From the NCBI RefSeq assembly GCF_050947875.1, contig NC_134568.1:258303115-258367114 (forward strand): 64,000 bases of DNA, written 5' to 3'. Position numbers and translations under genes: made by a program. This stretch comes from Dermacentor variabilis (Eukaryota > Arthropoda > Arachnida > Ixodida > Ixodidae). Below are positions 32,701 through 43,600 of the stretch, one piece after another. How positions within the stretch are numbered: position 1 is the stretch's first letter; every line of letters begins with the position of its first letter. Below the pieces are notes generated by a model. That model had not been told where the DNA came from. It did not search any database and saw nothing but the letters and a program-made list of their open reading frames with translations.

Positions 32701-35700
32701 GGCCCCCTTAAGGCGCAGAAGACCGGCTCAGAGGAACCCACATGAAAAAAAAAAGAAACTCACTTGAATTATCCGCAACAGATGGGTTAAAAAAAAGAAT
32801 ATAAAGGGAGAAAACAAAAGGAGGAAGAAAAGATTTCCAAATGGTTCTAACATTGTGGTTCTGCACCGCACGTAAGCAGGCGACCGTGAAGTCGGCTAGG
32901 TACACCAGACATTTTCAACAACCTCGGACAGCACTTGACCAAGAAGGGAAGGAAAATATAGCGTCTCTGCGCTCACTCAAAGGTCACGAGCCATGTACGC
33001 ACGGGGCTGCATCTAGCTGCTTACTCGCACGTCTAGCTGCCACAGGCACCAAAGAAGCCTTTTCAGACCCAGTCACTAACGAATCGGGAATGCTATGCCA
33101 TCTAGTAGCTACAGCGACTCGAGGTGGTGTCACTCGAGGTGGTGTCACTCGAGGTGGTGGTAGGCGCTGTAGTAGCTACAGTGCCTACCAACTCGAGGTG
33201 GTGTGATCCGTTAGAGACATGGTTTGTAGACTTCGCGCGGAGCAACAACCATGCAAGAAATGTAACAAGGCAAGGATCTAACAACAAGCAAGAGAGACAT
33301 AACAAACAGGAAACTAACACCCATGACCCTATGGAAATTAAATGGGATCGGAGATTCAGAGCCTAAGAGCAGGGAAAACATAACAAACAGGAATGTATCA
33401 ACGAAGTTCTGCTGTATTAATGTCATTACGCACTTGTACATACCGAGTGCTCCTACACTGCTCATAAAGGTCATGGTAACACTGAGGTCCAAGTCTCCCT
33501 CAAAGAGCAGGGTGTAGAAGTTGCTGTAGATTCCACCAGGACATGAGCCAATTGTAAAAAGCCCAAGTCTTGTCACTGGATTCTGGAGAAGCAGTGTTGC
33601 ACTCCCATAGGAAATCTGAAAAAGCAGTAAAGTATAATAGAATATGGGCTTTACAAATTTAACCTAAATAGTTTATTTTCCCCAGTGTCAGCGCAGTGTT
33701 TTGTTGCACGTGTTAGCCTATATAGGCTTAGAATGACAGAAAGCTGAGCTAGTTGGTAAGGATTCATTATGCAAAAAAGAGGTGAGGCACGCAGACAGGA
33801 CACAAGAGTAGAACACGGCATTCGTGGTGTCCACTTCTCTACTCTTGTGTCCTGTCTGCACGCCTCACCTCTTTTTTGCATACTGTATAGGCTCTACAGA
33901 AGGACAGCTATGTTTTACGTTCCAGTTCTGCAGACTGATTAGCAATTCTTAACAGACTTTTCTCCTCCAGCACAGCCACCTATCTAGTTTTATATAAGGT
34001 ACTTCACAATTCATATCTTCAAACTTCTACAGCATGCAACCACTTCCAATGAAGTTCATTAAAATGAGTCAAAAATATTGCATTACGGTTCATTTGTCGG
34101 GCACTTTTTCAGGTAGAATTAATCTCCATGATGTGCATCACGTTAAGCAGCTTTTGACATGCGCACACACACAAAAAAAAACATGCACACACACACCAAA
34201 AAAAAAAAAAGAAACAGGATCTACAAGAATTCAGTGATTTATATGTTCTCAGTAAAATTTGAAGTCCTTTAAATTGAAACATAATGCAGCAAGTGGTGCT
34301 CTGTAACAAGCATAGGTCTCTTCTTGGTTGTGTGTGTGTGTGTGCGTGTGTGTGTGTGTTTGTGTGTGTGTGTGCGCGCGCGCGCGGATGTCAATGTGAG
34401 TGCCACTGAGGGTGAGTTGACACTTTATGAGTAAGTGGCCAGTAAGCATTAGTAGACTTGAGAATTTGAGAGTTAATGTCTGCTGGTGAGCATAAGTGAA
34501 AGTGAGTGCAAATATGTGCGTACTGATGAGCCACTAAGCAGTTACCCATACAAATGGTTTATTTCTTTACACCTTGGTAAACTGCTCATGCGCGTATCCC
34601 TTTCCTAAATTTCATGGCTGTAGTGCTTGTGGCTTTTAATAAAGCAACACAATTGGATTCAGTAGCGAATAGTTCCCTACAGCACCAATGATTCCTCTCT
34701 TCAGAGAATTTTCTCTCTGATGACTGCAGGACAGCAGTGGCTGCTTCACAGGCAGTTCGCAGGCTGTCCTTTGAACTGGTGGAGGCTTTCTTTATCAGAA
34801 AACGACGTTGAGAGATGCCTTTGCTGTCACTTTACACAAAAGAGTTGCATTTTCTCAGGGACCAGCTGTGATAATTGAGGTATATTGAGCTGTGATAATC
34901 TAAAGGTATCTCGTAGACGATGTCAGAGGTACACTTCGTGAATTCATTTTCGTGATTCGTGGTGCATTCCTGGCGTTTCCAATTTTTCATGGCATTGCAT
35001 AATTTCGAAAGTTTACAGGGAGCAGAAAACACTAAGTTGATTTGGTGCCTATTGGCCACTTTCTTTAGATTATAGGATACCTTGTGAACATATGCTATTA
35101 CATGAAAAGGTTTCTTTTCTTTTTCCTGCTTTTCTATTTTCCTGAGCGCTTTGTTTCTTGTAGGAGTGTTTCACACACGGCTGTGATGACAGAAGATGGG
35201 TACCTGGCTGCTTTTAGGCATTCTGTCTGCAGTGGGAGGCTATTTTTCATTTGGGGCTCACAAGATCTGTTCATTGCAGCTTGAATACGGGAGATGGCTA
35301 TTCCCCTTTTCATGAGTTTTGAATGAGCACTGTCATAGGGTTTCTGAAGCATGCAAGGAGTAAAAAAGAAAGTGAAATTGTAGAAGCTTACTACATTACC
35401 AAAGCAGGATTAGCACAGCGTCGCTCAGAACACGAGATAAAGTTTTTAAATAAGTATCTATACTTCTAGGCAATGCATATGTGCTTCAACCTTTTGGTTA
35501 TTGTTGGTGTTTTTTGACATGTTATAAAAGCTGTGTGATCTTTCAATAAATTTTCCAATAGGCAGTACAGCGCTCGTCCTGCTGTGTGTGTTTTTGACTG
35601 TTGTCTTCGTCTTCTTTGCGCTGCTTCAAGTTTTACTCGAGATGAACCAACTCGCACAAATCAAGTTGTTGCTGTCCCATATGTCACGTTATATCTTTAT

Positions 35701-37145
35701 GTTTTATGCACATCTGTATGTGTTCACACTAGCCATATTTTTGAACAATAGTTGCCAAAGTCATCAGGATGAGGACGTTTAGCTACAGGTGCATTTAGCT
35801 TTACAAAGGCCTGCTGGCAGTTGCTCCACTTAAGTGTCTCCTTTTAACAAATGCGGAGCCAGACATGCCACAATGTTAAATGGAGTGTGAGTAGGCTGCA
35901 AATCACCAATGCTTCCAAGAGAGACCAATAAGGCCAGAAGCATAATGTCCCAGACAAAGCACAGGTAGGATGCCTCCATTGCACCAAGTCACACTACATA
36001 CACTGAGCAGTTCTACTACATAGAGTGACAACATTTAGCAAGTAATGCTAAATGTCACTGCTCAGTCAACACATCCGCATCACGAAGAACTTTCAGGAAG
36101 AGGCAGAACATCTTCCTCCTGATTTTTCCAGCGCCATTTTGGGAAGACCAAGTCATCCATGTCATCACACAGAACCACTCTACCAAGCTGCCACGTCATT
36201 GTTAATGTAAGGCAAAGACACTGCCCTTACATATATACCTTAGAATTGCATACATTATTGGTCTGATTGTTTACAGGGGCTGTATTCTTTGTAACTATTG
36301 GGGATACTTTCATATTTTTGTGATGTAGCATCTGATGCAATGCCTCATTGGTGTGAGGGAGACTCTGGCTACCAGCTTAGCCAATCATCATTGACAGAAA
36401 GTAATATACACAAAAGTGATTGATCCAAGATACTGCCTTAAGTATAAATTCAACAAATAGCCACTATGAAAACTACACCATATCTGCCTTTACTTCTGAT
36501 ATATATGCAAAACCTACTAGTTAGACTCGAAGTAACTAACACCATACTCGGATATTTTAGCACTGCTATTTGATTTGATTGCTCTATATAGCAACACAGG
36601 GCAGGCACGGGTGAGGTAGGTTTCTGCATCCCTTGAAATAGTTTTGCAATATGTGGCAAGAGGCGTGTTTTCCCTTGGCTCTTACACCCACTCCCCATAC
36701 ACATGTGAAACTTCCATCCACCCCAAAAATAATTTCTAACTGTGCCAGTCTACCGATTACAGAAATGCAATGAACCTGGAAAGCTTAGAATATTTTTTAT
36801 ATGCAAAGGGACCTTTAGCCATATTTATCTGTTCTCAGCAAGGTGCAATATAACATAATTATTCATTACATAATTGGTACAGCCATGTCAACTCCTTCAC
36901 ATCCATTTCTCAGATGTAAGCATACCTGTGTGCAAAAGTGGGCAAGCATGAATGGACATGACTGTCGTGTGATAGTGAGTGCAAGAGTGAATGTGAATGG
37001 GGACAGGGGCAATAAGTCTAATAAGTTCTTGCATTTGATGTACAATATATTTATTCGTCCAATAGGAATTTGCATTGGGTACATATTAGTCTATAGGTAA
37101 TTTGTGTTAGTGCCTATACAGTGTGATAGTGCTTTCTGATAGACT

Positions 37146-37196
<51 letters not shown>

Positions 37197-38415
37197 GCCC
37201 ACTGTTGATTATTAAGCTTTATGATGGTCTTGTAAGTTGTACTAAAAGACTAAGGCTATGCATATTTGTTTTAAATGCCAGTGGCCTTGATGCTGCTTGA
37301 ATTGTCAATTAGTTTCGATAAGAAGTCACTGGATGATTAATGCTGCAAAACAACAAAACAGTTAACAACACTACTACTACCACTACTACTACTACTACTA
37401 ATAATAATAATAGTAATAATACTTTGATCCTATAATACAAGACCCTACCAGAGGAGAGCAGCACTTACATTTTTTACGTTAAAAATGCGCCGGAAAGCTT
37501 TACCTATTTGCTTTGAACCACAGCTGGCACAACTCAAACCCATTTTATAATGACCCAAATGTTGCTTGCATATTTAGAAAATGTGGGAGAGATTGCACAT
37601 TGTGATACAGTGGGCAAGTTAAGCTTGCCCACTGTATCAGTGGGCAAGTGAATTGCTTTGTGTGTTGGTGCATATGTGCATAACCTTATCAAATTGAGGA
37701 CGAGGTCAAATTTGTTGGCGAATGGGTCCAGTTGTAAATCTCAATATTTCATTTGTAAACGTACTACTGGTTCTCCCTCTTATGAGAACTCATTAGTTGT
37801 CGATAACCTTCTAAACTACTAGTTTTTCAATTGGGATTTTCGCTAGGAAGTGCGAGTCTACCGATTTTGTCCTAGTATGATAATATAACTCACCAGTGGC
37901 ATAAAGATGAATTGGCAAAACATGCCAATAGCTGGAGCAACTGGCCTCTTGATTTGTGAGAGTACCACACGCATATCCAGCTGGCATCCAACATTGACAT
38001 TGTTCAAGGCCACCAAAACTCCAATTACAGCTCCAAATCCCATAGAAAATGCGGTCAATTCCCGCACGACACGCATTTTGTGAATGCCTTTAAAGGTCTC
38101 GTTCGTGTTGCTGTCTTCAACTTGCCACAATAAGTTGGCATAACCAATCTTCAGTGGTGTTAAAAGCGTTGAAAGGTTGTCACTCGGCGCGACTCTTTCC
38201 AGTGATAATGCGATTCCGTCTTCACTCAGCTGGACCACAGATGGATCACTAGATTGAAGTACGACAGTTGCGTTGCTCTTTTTCTGGGTAAAGCGAAACG
38301 TGAGATTTACAGGTTCGTAAAGCTGCAGCCTCGTCTCTGGACTAGTAAAATTGAGTATGCACGTCGATAATTGCGCTAGTAGCAGTACTGCAGCACAAGA
38401 ACGTAATAGCCACAT
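29184..38415 (-). CDS. SLC10A3/SLC10A5-like: SLC10-family sodium/bile-acid-cotransporter-like protein (P3/P5 type), complete, 3 coding exons
   Basis: Minus strand join of 37894-38415, 33444-33615 and 29184-29770: 1281 nt, 426 residues plus TGA, all GT-AG with consistent phases. Residues 1-19 (MWLLRSCAAVLLLAQLSTC) look like a signal peptide. A luminal/extracellular domain of about 110 residues follows, with five N-glycosylation sequons (NFT, NLT, NAT, NLS, NET), as in P3 and P5 members. The membrane domain carries the SLC10 signatures: QIKRPVAPAIGMFCQF, GSCPGGIYSNFYTLLFEGDL and SLETAIQNGPLAIVVLTFSL. The family transports organic anions with sodium, but the substrate of the P3/P5 branch is unknown. 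The Glu and Gln of the sodium-binding ETxxQN motif are present here. Head-to-head neighbour of the Kidins220-like gene. Confidence 0.92.
30800..32060 (-). mobile_element. LINE fragment, RTE-like, truncated and frame-shifted
   Basis: The minus strand encodes an endonuclease-type stretch (DIIGLSEAGKTGEAYTML, GLPDKRQYGVGFLIHKD, at 31584-31870) and a reverse transcriptase stretch (EQAGFRKGYSTMDHTHVINQ, YVAFIDYEKALDSLD at 30941-31225, and GVRQADTLSPTLFTA near 30845-30890). The 3' half of the polymerase is missing. The wording of these motifs is that of the RTE-like endonuclease/reverse transcriptase group; the clade is from memory. Confidence 0.75.
31177..31268. repeat. Short tandem duplication inside the LINE fragment (49-bp period)
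   Basis: CTAACCTATGATAACTGCAC and its near copy at 31226 (CTAACCTATGATCACTGCAC) continue in parallel through CACTTCTA. It adds to the frame breaks of the LINE. Confidence 0.75.
32205..32362 (-). mobile_element. Possible tRNA-derived SINE head, antisense
   Basis: The minus strand has a tRNA-like stretch with CCTCTAATCTGAAGGTC (anticodon-arm-like) and AGTTCGGATCC (B-box-like), followed by an A/G-rich tail of GAAA units (plus strand 32205-32226). No target duplication identified. Confidence 0.35.
33117..33205 (+). repeat. 15-bp tandem repeat (ACTCGAGGTGGTGTC) flanking a hairpin
   Basis: Three head-to-tail copies at 33117-33161 and a fourth at 33191-33205. Between them 33159-33189 forms a 14-bp-arm hairpin (GGTAGGCGCTGTAG / CTACAGTGCCTACC) with a 3-nt loop and one mismatch. 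Confidence 0.8.
33444..33615 (-). CDS. SLC10A3/SLC10A5-like: SLC10-like exon 2 (CPGG signature)
   Basis: Acceptor ctttttcag, donor gtatgt, phase 0 in and 1 out. Encodes ISYGSATLLLQNPVTRLGLF, then TIGSCPGGIYSN and DLDLSVTMTFMSSVGAL, the most diagnostic part of SLC10 carriers. Confidence 0.92.
33768..33882. mobile_element. Palindromic foldback element, about 115 bp
   Basis: The left arm GCAAAAAAGAGGTGAGGC ... CAGACAGGACACAAGAGTAG is followed on the right by its reverse complement (CTACTCTTGTGTCCTGTCTG ... GCCTCACCTCTTTTTTGC). Arms are about 45 bp around a roughly 25-nt loop. Located in SLC10-like intron 1. Confidence 0.8.
34328..34386 (+). repeat. (TG)n(CG)n microsatellite
   Basis: A TG run of about 50 nt ends in a CG run, a sequence type prone to left-handed DNA. 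Confidence 0.9.
37149..37195. repeat. (TA)n microsatellite
   Basis: Uninterrupted alternating TA of about 46 nt. Confidence 0.95.
37371..37421 (+). repeat. (ACT)n/(AAT)n trinucleotide repeat
   Basis: An ACT run passes into an AAT run with small interruptions. Confidence 0.85.
37604..37638. repeat. Perfect 15-bp hairpin
   Basis: GATACAGTGGGCAAG, a 5-nt spacer, then CTTGCCCACTGTATC; part of the arm (AGTGGGCAAG) is repeated directly afterwards. Confidence 0.85.
37894..38415 (-). CDS. SLC10A3/SLC10A5-like: SLC10-like exon 1
   Basis: ATG at 38413-38415, donor gtgagt, phase 0, 174 codons. Encodes the signal peptide, the glycosylated N-terminal domain, the first membrane segment (FGAVIGVLVAL) and the GCQLDMRVVL...KRPVAP segment up to FIFMPL. 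Confidence 0.92.
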
Positions 38416-39293
38416 GGTGTGCGTACTGCTGGTTGTCAGTGCACCAATCTCCGGCGGTAGGTTTAGCTCGGTTCGGTGAACGCGTCAATAGATAAGCTTC
38501 GAACTATCGCAAAAGCCCTCAATCAGCTGCGAGACGTGGCAGACAAGCCAGGTGCAAGTGAAGCCCGTTTATCACCAACATATCTAAGGAGACAAGTTGA
38601 TAAAAAGTGGAAAGGTACACGAAAGCTGGAGCTCTATGAACGGCCATCAGAGTAAAGTGCATTTGGCACTGCTTTCAATTTGGCATCGCACTAACAATCG
38701 CATTTTGTTAACCAGCAATGCGGCCACAACCGTCTGTAGCCTCGAGCCACAGTCCATTCGGAGACGTGTCTGGTTGATCGTCTAACGTTTAAATGAAGCA
38801 TTTAAACAAACCGGTGACCCGGCAGTATCGAGGAGTTCAGAAAAGCAACAGGCGCACAGATTCACTGACGGCGGCAATGTGCAGTTCGTCCTCGCTGCAC
38901 ATGTAGCTAGAACAGTCGTTGATCAATACTGTTAAATCATCGCGGAGTGATGATCACAGCACAAATCGACTGCACGGGTAACAGAACACTAGGATCCGTG
39001 ACTTTTGGGCACACTATAGAGGGTAGCGAAAGGGACACCGGCGAACCGAGGACACAACGGCCATCAACGGCCGTCGACGGGTGCATGGAGTATAGTTTGT
39101 ATAGGTGTTCTGTGGTAATATATGCTGCAATTCGTCCATGTGCATTACAGCTTGAACAACAGTAATTAACCAACGCATTTATGAAATAAGAAAAGATATC
39201 CAACGTAAATTTGAACAGAAGATGCTAAGACGAAACTAAAATTTGGTGCTCGAAACCGAAACTGAAATCTATAGCGAGGTTTGGGCTTTGGGC

Positions 39294-39317
39294 TCAGTCG
39301 GGAGGAGTCGGGAGATG
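39294..39317 (+). promoter_or_regulatory. Candidate initiator plus YY1-like element
   Basis: TCAGT (arthropod initiator core) at 39294-39298 lies about 17 bp before GAGATGGCGGCGG at 39313, a YY1-like motif often found just downstream of transcription starts. Inferred promoter of the Kidins220-like gene. Confidence 0.4.
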
Positions 39318-39368
39318 GCGGCGGCCAACGACTTCACCCGACCACCGTTAAGAATGGTTAAGATGTGA
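39315..39368 (+). other. Upstream ORF candidate, 17 residues
   Basis: ATG to TGA reads MAAANDFTRPPLRMVKM. If transcription starts near 39296, this would be the first ORF of the Kidins220-like mRNA. Confidence 0.35.
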
Positions 39369-39494
39369 CGATGTGTGACGGTTGTAGGTGTTCTGTGATG
39401 TACTACTTTGCAGGCTCGTCTGTGTTCTTTTTTGTAGTGGTTGGGTGGTCTTGCCTTTAGTATGCGCTAATCAAAAACGACTAGAAATGCAGAG

Positions 39495-39873
39495 TTTTGT
39501 TGCTTCAACTTGCTACTCATAGGCGTTGCGGTAAGCTTCGGTCATAGATGTTTACGCATGTCTACGCGCAAGAGATCATCCTTACATCCTTTTGCCAAAG
39601 AACGATAAACGGAACTGCTTATGAGGCAGCCCATAAGCTTTCTGTGCAGTCAATGGTTGTTTTACCACTTTTCTCCATTATATAATTTATGAGGAGCCAA
39701 GCACGGAAATCTTGTGCTTAGCAACTCTGATGGCTGTGTAATTCCACACGTTACGATTAGTGTTATTTATTATATGAAACTGTGAAATATCTTTTGTAAT
39801 TTAGGTAAACACAACTGTTCAATATTTAGCTTGATGAATTTCCCTGACAATTCATTTAAAGACTGCGATTAAC
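39495..39873 (+). repeat. Tandem duplication, copy 1 (379 bp)
   Basis: Starts TTTTGTTGCTTCAACTTGCT and ends GACTGCGATTAAC. Repeats almost exactly at 39874-40220; copy 1 has an extra segment of about 33 bp (near 39772-39805). Contains the strong donor-like GCG|GTAAGC at 39530/39531. Confidence 0.9.
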
Positions 39874-40220
39874 TTTTGTTGCTTCAACTTGCTGCTCATA
39901 GGCGTTGCGGTAAGCTTCGGTCATAGATGTTCACGCATGTCTACGCGCAAGAGATCATTCTTACATCCTTTTGCCAAAGAACGATAAACGGAACTGCTTA
40001 TGAGACAGCCCATAAGCTTTCTGTGTAGTCCATGGTTGCTTTACCACTTTTCTCCATTAGATAATTGAAGAGGAGCTAAGCACGGAAATTTTGTGCTTAG
40101 CAACTCTGATGGCTGTGTAATTCCACACGTTACGGTTCGTGTTATTTATTCGTTAACACAACTGTTCAATATTTAGCTTGATGAATTTCCCTGACAATTC
40201 ATTTAAAAACTGCGATTAAC
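39874..40220 (+). repeat. Tandem duplication, copy 2 (347 bp)
   Basis: High identity to copy 1 except for the missing 33-bp segment and scattered substitutions. Carries the same GCG|GTAAGC at 39909/39910. Confidence 0.9.
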
Positions 40221-40590
40221 CCGCTTGTAAGCGTACATAAGGTGCTGGTAGTTTTTGTTGTAGTGTGGTCGTCATAAAATCGGTATGGTCTGATGCATTT
40301 GTTAATATTTTTGAACCGTCGTTGACCTCAAACGTATTTGTCAGTTGCCTGCTTTTTGTTTTTCTCTTTATGTGACCATTTGAAACAGGTGGTAACACAT
40401 AAATAGGACGAATAGTTTAGTCGGTAGTTTTCATTGTTTCTATCTGAATATCAGTTGTGTTATTTGGGCACCAACTTACGAAACATAGTGTTATGGCCAG
40501 AACTGACACCTTGTTTGTTACACTGTTTTAATAGGATAATTTTGAAATCGTTGCTAACATGTGTTATGTTTGCTTTCCAGGATAGGTAAT

Positions 40591-40698
40591 ATGACGTCTG
40601 CATTTTCAAGTGCTGTTGCTCTAATAAATGCTGGAGACCTACATTCTCTTGAAAGGTCTCTCAATAACAAGCATGTGAGCCCTGATGAACGGGACGAG
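40591..40698 (+). CDS. KIDINS220-like: Kidins220-like exon 1 (first coding exon)
   Basis: The acceptor ttccag ends at 40580; ATG at 40591; donor gtataa; 36 codons. Encodes [20 protein letters not shown] and 16 more residues, the N-terminal capping region before the first complete ankyrin repeat. Confidence 0.88.
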
Positions 40699-43600
40699 GT
40701 ATAATATCCTCATCCTTTTCATTTTTGTTTATCTACGACTAATGTAGTGCACAAACATTTGTTGTTTCTTTTGGTGTGGTGTCACTGCAATAAGTTAATT
40801 TTCTTTGCTTATTTGTAGAATGGCCAGACATTGCTGATGATAGCTGCTCAGTGTGGACAACTTCCCATTGTTGAAGAACTGATTAGGCAAGGAGCTGATG
40901 TCCACCTAGAGGACCTTGTAAGCAATCTTGGGCATTAATGATTTTTCTGGAATGTAAGTGACTTGTCACACCAGTAGCAACAGTAGCACTTTTAAAACAG
41001 GACAAACAGGTGTTCTGTTCTATTCTTTCAATTCTGTGTGTTTCGTTCAGTTTTAACTGTCCCGAACATCTACCCTTCGAGCTTTTAATTCTTCGTGCTG
41101 GGTAATTCTCCTTGCCATTTATATCACATTATGATAGCAGTATGTTCACTCAGTGTGTTTGCTCTTGCCACTTCTGCAGGACAATTGGACAGCACTGCTG
41201 AACGCTGCTAAGGAAGGATATACAGACATTGTTTCAGAACTTGTTTTGCACAATGCAGATATTGAGCATCGAGATATGGTGAGCTGCTTATATGCAGTCA
41301 TTTTTATTGCTTCTGTTCATTAGAAGGGTCCTGCAATGCACCTTATGGAACATGTGGAATATGTCTGTTTGAATATGAAGTTACTGGCAGTCAAAATGCT
41401 TCCCCGACAACAAAACCTGCTGGCCTCTTCTTTTTTTTTTTTTTTTCATCATTCCTGTCTACCACACACACTGCTGTGCCAACATGAAACAATATTCAAC
41501 ATCCACTCTTTTGCAGAGATTTGGTATGGGCATGGCCTCCTAAATCGGGTTCATTTTGCTGCTCAGTCTCGGAAGCCGTTAGTATTGTATCCACTACCAA
41601 GTGATGCCACTACCTCATTAGTAATGGGGTATCTTTGTGTTTTGCTTATTAAATACCTAACTTCTTGAATATGTATCCTACGGTACTTTACGTGGCATCT
41701 AAGAGTGCAATGCTTACACAATACAAGCATTCTATTCATTGTCTCATAACAACATAAGATGTCTCAGTTCTTGCTGGTAGCACCTATTTCTGTGCATCTA
41801 ACACTTTCTTTTTGATACATTTTGTATTTTGTGTTCTTGATAATGTGTACTTATTAACATTCCTGAGTGTGCTCACATTACTGATATAGTGCTTTTGAAG
41901 TGCCAATGTTTGCTTTCTTAAATTGTTTTTGGAGGGCAGCTTTTAGTCATGTGTGAATAAAACTATTAGCCTTGCTCTCCATAATTTGTTTTCTTTTATA
42001 CATTAACCAAAATAAACTTGAAGTTATGCCGGAGGTGGTGCTAAGTCGTGACATCTAATGAAATCCAGCCAATAGCCATCATGTTTATCGCCTTGTATAA
42101 ATAAACATGAAAAGTGGTGGAGATTTTAGGAAAGCTAAAGAAAGCGAAGGTGATCTTTTCACTAAAATTGTTGGCTCCCTGCTTCATGTAGAGGAATATT
42201 ATTTGGCTAAAGTACTCATGAAAGCACTGTCTAGCGATTAGGCAGATCTTATTTGCTATGCTTGAAAAATATTGCAGAGCCTTTGGACTGAGAGGAGTCG
42301 TGCATATTTAGCTCTAAAGAGAAGCTGTTCTTATTAGGTTTTCTCTCTAAACATAATCCATTTTACTTTTTTTGTTTTTTTCATTGGATTAATGGAAGCC
42401 ATCAACATGTATTAAAAGTTGTGTGCATATTGTGCTGAAAGTTAGTAATAAAAAAAAGAAGCCTTTTTTTTTTTTAATTACGTGCATCACTTTAAAGAAG
42501 TTTTTCCAGAAACAGTACTGGTTTATTTGCTAAGAGAGGCCGCAAGCTGGTGCAAAACTGCTTTCATAATAGTAGTATGCCTTATAAAGAGTGTTTATAG
42601 TTATGTATTGTGCTGCAACCAACTCTTCATAAGCGACAGAACCAGGATCTCAAACAAGATGGAGGTTTGCACAAAGCTGGAGGCTTGAAAGAGAATTGAA
42701 AATTCTGGGCTTTTTACATGCCAAACGACGATCTGATAATGAGGCATGCCATACTGGGGGACTCAGGATTAATTTTAACTGCCTATGTTTATTTTAATGT
42801 GCACCTAAATCAAGACATACAAGTGTCTTTGCATTTTGCGTCTGTCGAAAAATGCCACCATGCCAAGACTTAAAGTGATCAACAGTAGTTGAAGGGGCGA
42901 TGTCACTGGCTGGAGCCGACATTCCAACAAGAGGATTTGTCCCTTGCTCCCTTTTTGAAATGTTGGCTCCAGCCTGTTGCATCTCTTGTTCAGCTACTGT
43001 TGATAAAAACCAGGAATGCCTCTTCTTGTTTCCTGCATCTGGTGCAGAAACATTCAAACTGTCTTTGCAAATCTCTTTACAAGACAGCCACTATAATGAC
43101 GGTCTTGAGCTTGACTGAATTATATGTTGGCTCAGTATTGCAAGTGTTATGGAGACTTTCTTTGAACTAATATTAAAGGGATATAAAATATAAAGTTTAC
43201 CTAAACTGATAGAGTGTGCTTTTGGAAATCTCTCAATGTTTGTTCTGTGTCAAGAGATAACTTATTCACAGAGAAAATAGCAGTTTGCCATAGTGTGCAC
43301 TTTCCTTTCTTTTCATTTTAAATTGTTCATGAATTTGAACGTTATTGCTTGTCATTCTCATGCCCCATGGGCCTCAGCAATTTGTGGCATGCTGCAAAAT
43401 CCTGCCCCTCGCCACCCATCCTAGTGGGTTTTAGACAGATGGTGCCAAATGACCATAAAGAGTTCTGAAAAAGTGATGCTGAGATGTCAACTTCTTTGTA
43501 CAAAAATCGTAACTTATTTGTAAAAGGTTCAATAAAAGTGGCCAGTTTATATTTACTTTCATTTTCTTATGCACTGTAATTTTTATTTACAGTTACTTTC

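Larger units (their letters stand above)
29771..33443 (-). other. SLC10-like intron 2
   Basis: About 3.7 kb. Holds the LINE fragment (about 30800-32060), a tRNA-like SINE head (about 32205-32362) and short tandem repeats with a hairpin (33117-33205). The remainder is A-rich and uninformative. Confidence 0.55.
33616..37893 (-). other. SLC10-like intron 1
   Basis: About 4.3 kb, AT-rich, with microsatellites (34328-34386, 37149-37195, 37371-37421), the foldback element at 33768-33882 and a hairpin at 37604-37638. No coding exon recognised. Confidence 0.55.
38416..40580. promoter_or_regulatory. Shared 5' region of the divergent SLC10-like and Kidins220-like genes
   Basis: About 2.2 kb separates the two start codons. 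It contains a candidate plus-strand core promoter (39294-39317), a short upstream ORF and a tandem duplication (39495-40220). Kidins220 coding begins after an acceptor (ttccag at 40575-40580), so its 5' untranslated exon must lie in this region or beyond. No TATA box was identified for the SLC10 side. Confidence 0.5.

Noticed and set aside
33117..33205. CRISPR-like repeat array
   Set aside because: Fifteen-base units are head to tail without spacers, in an animal intron.
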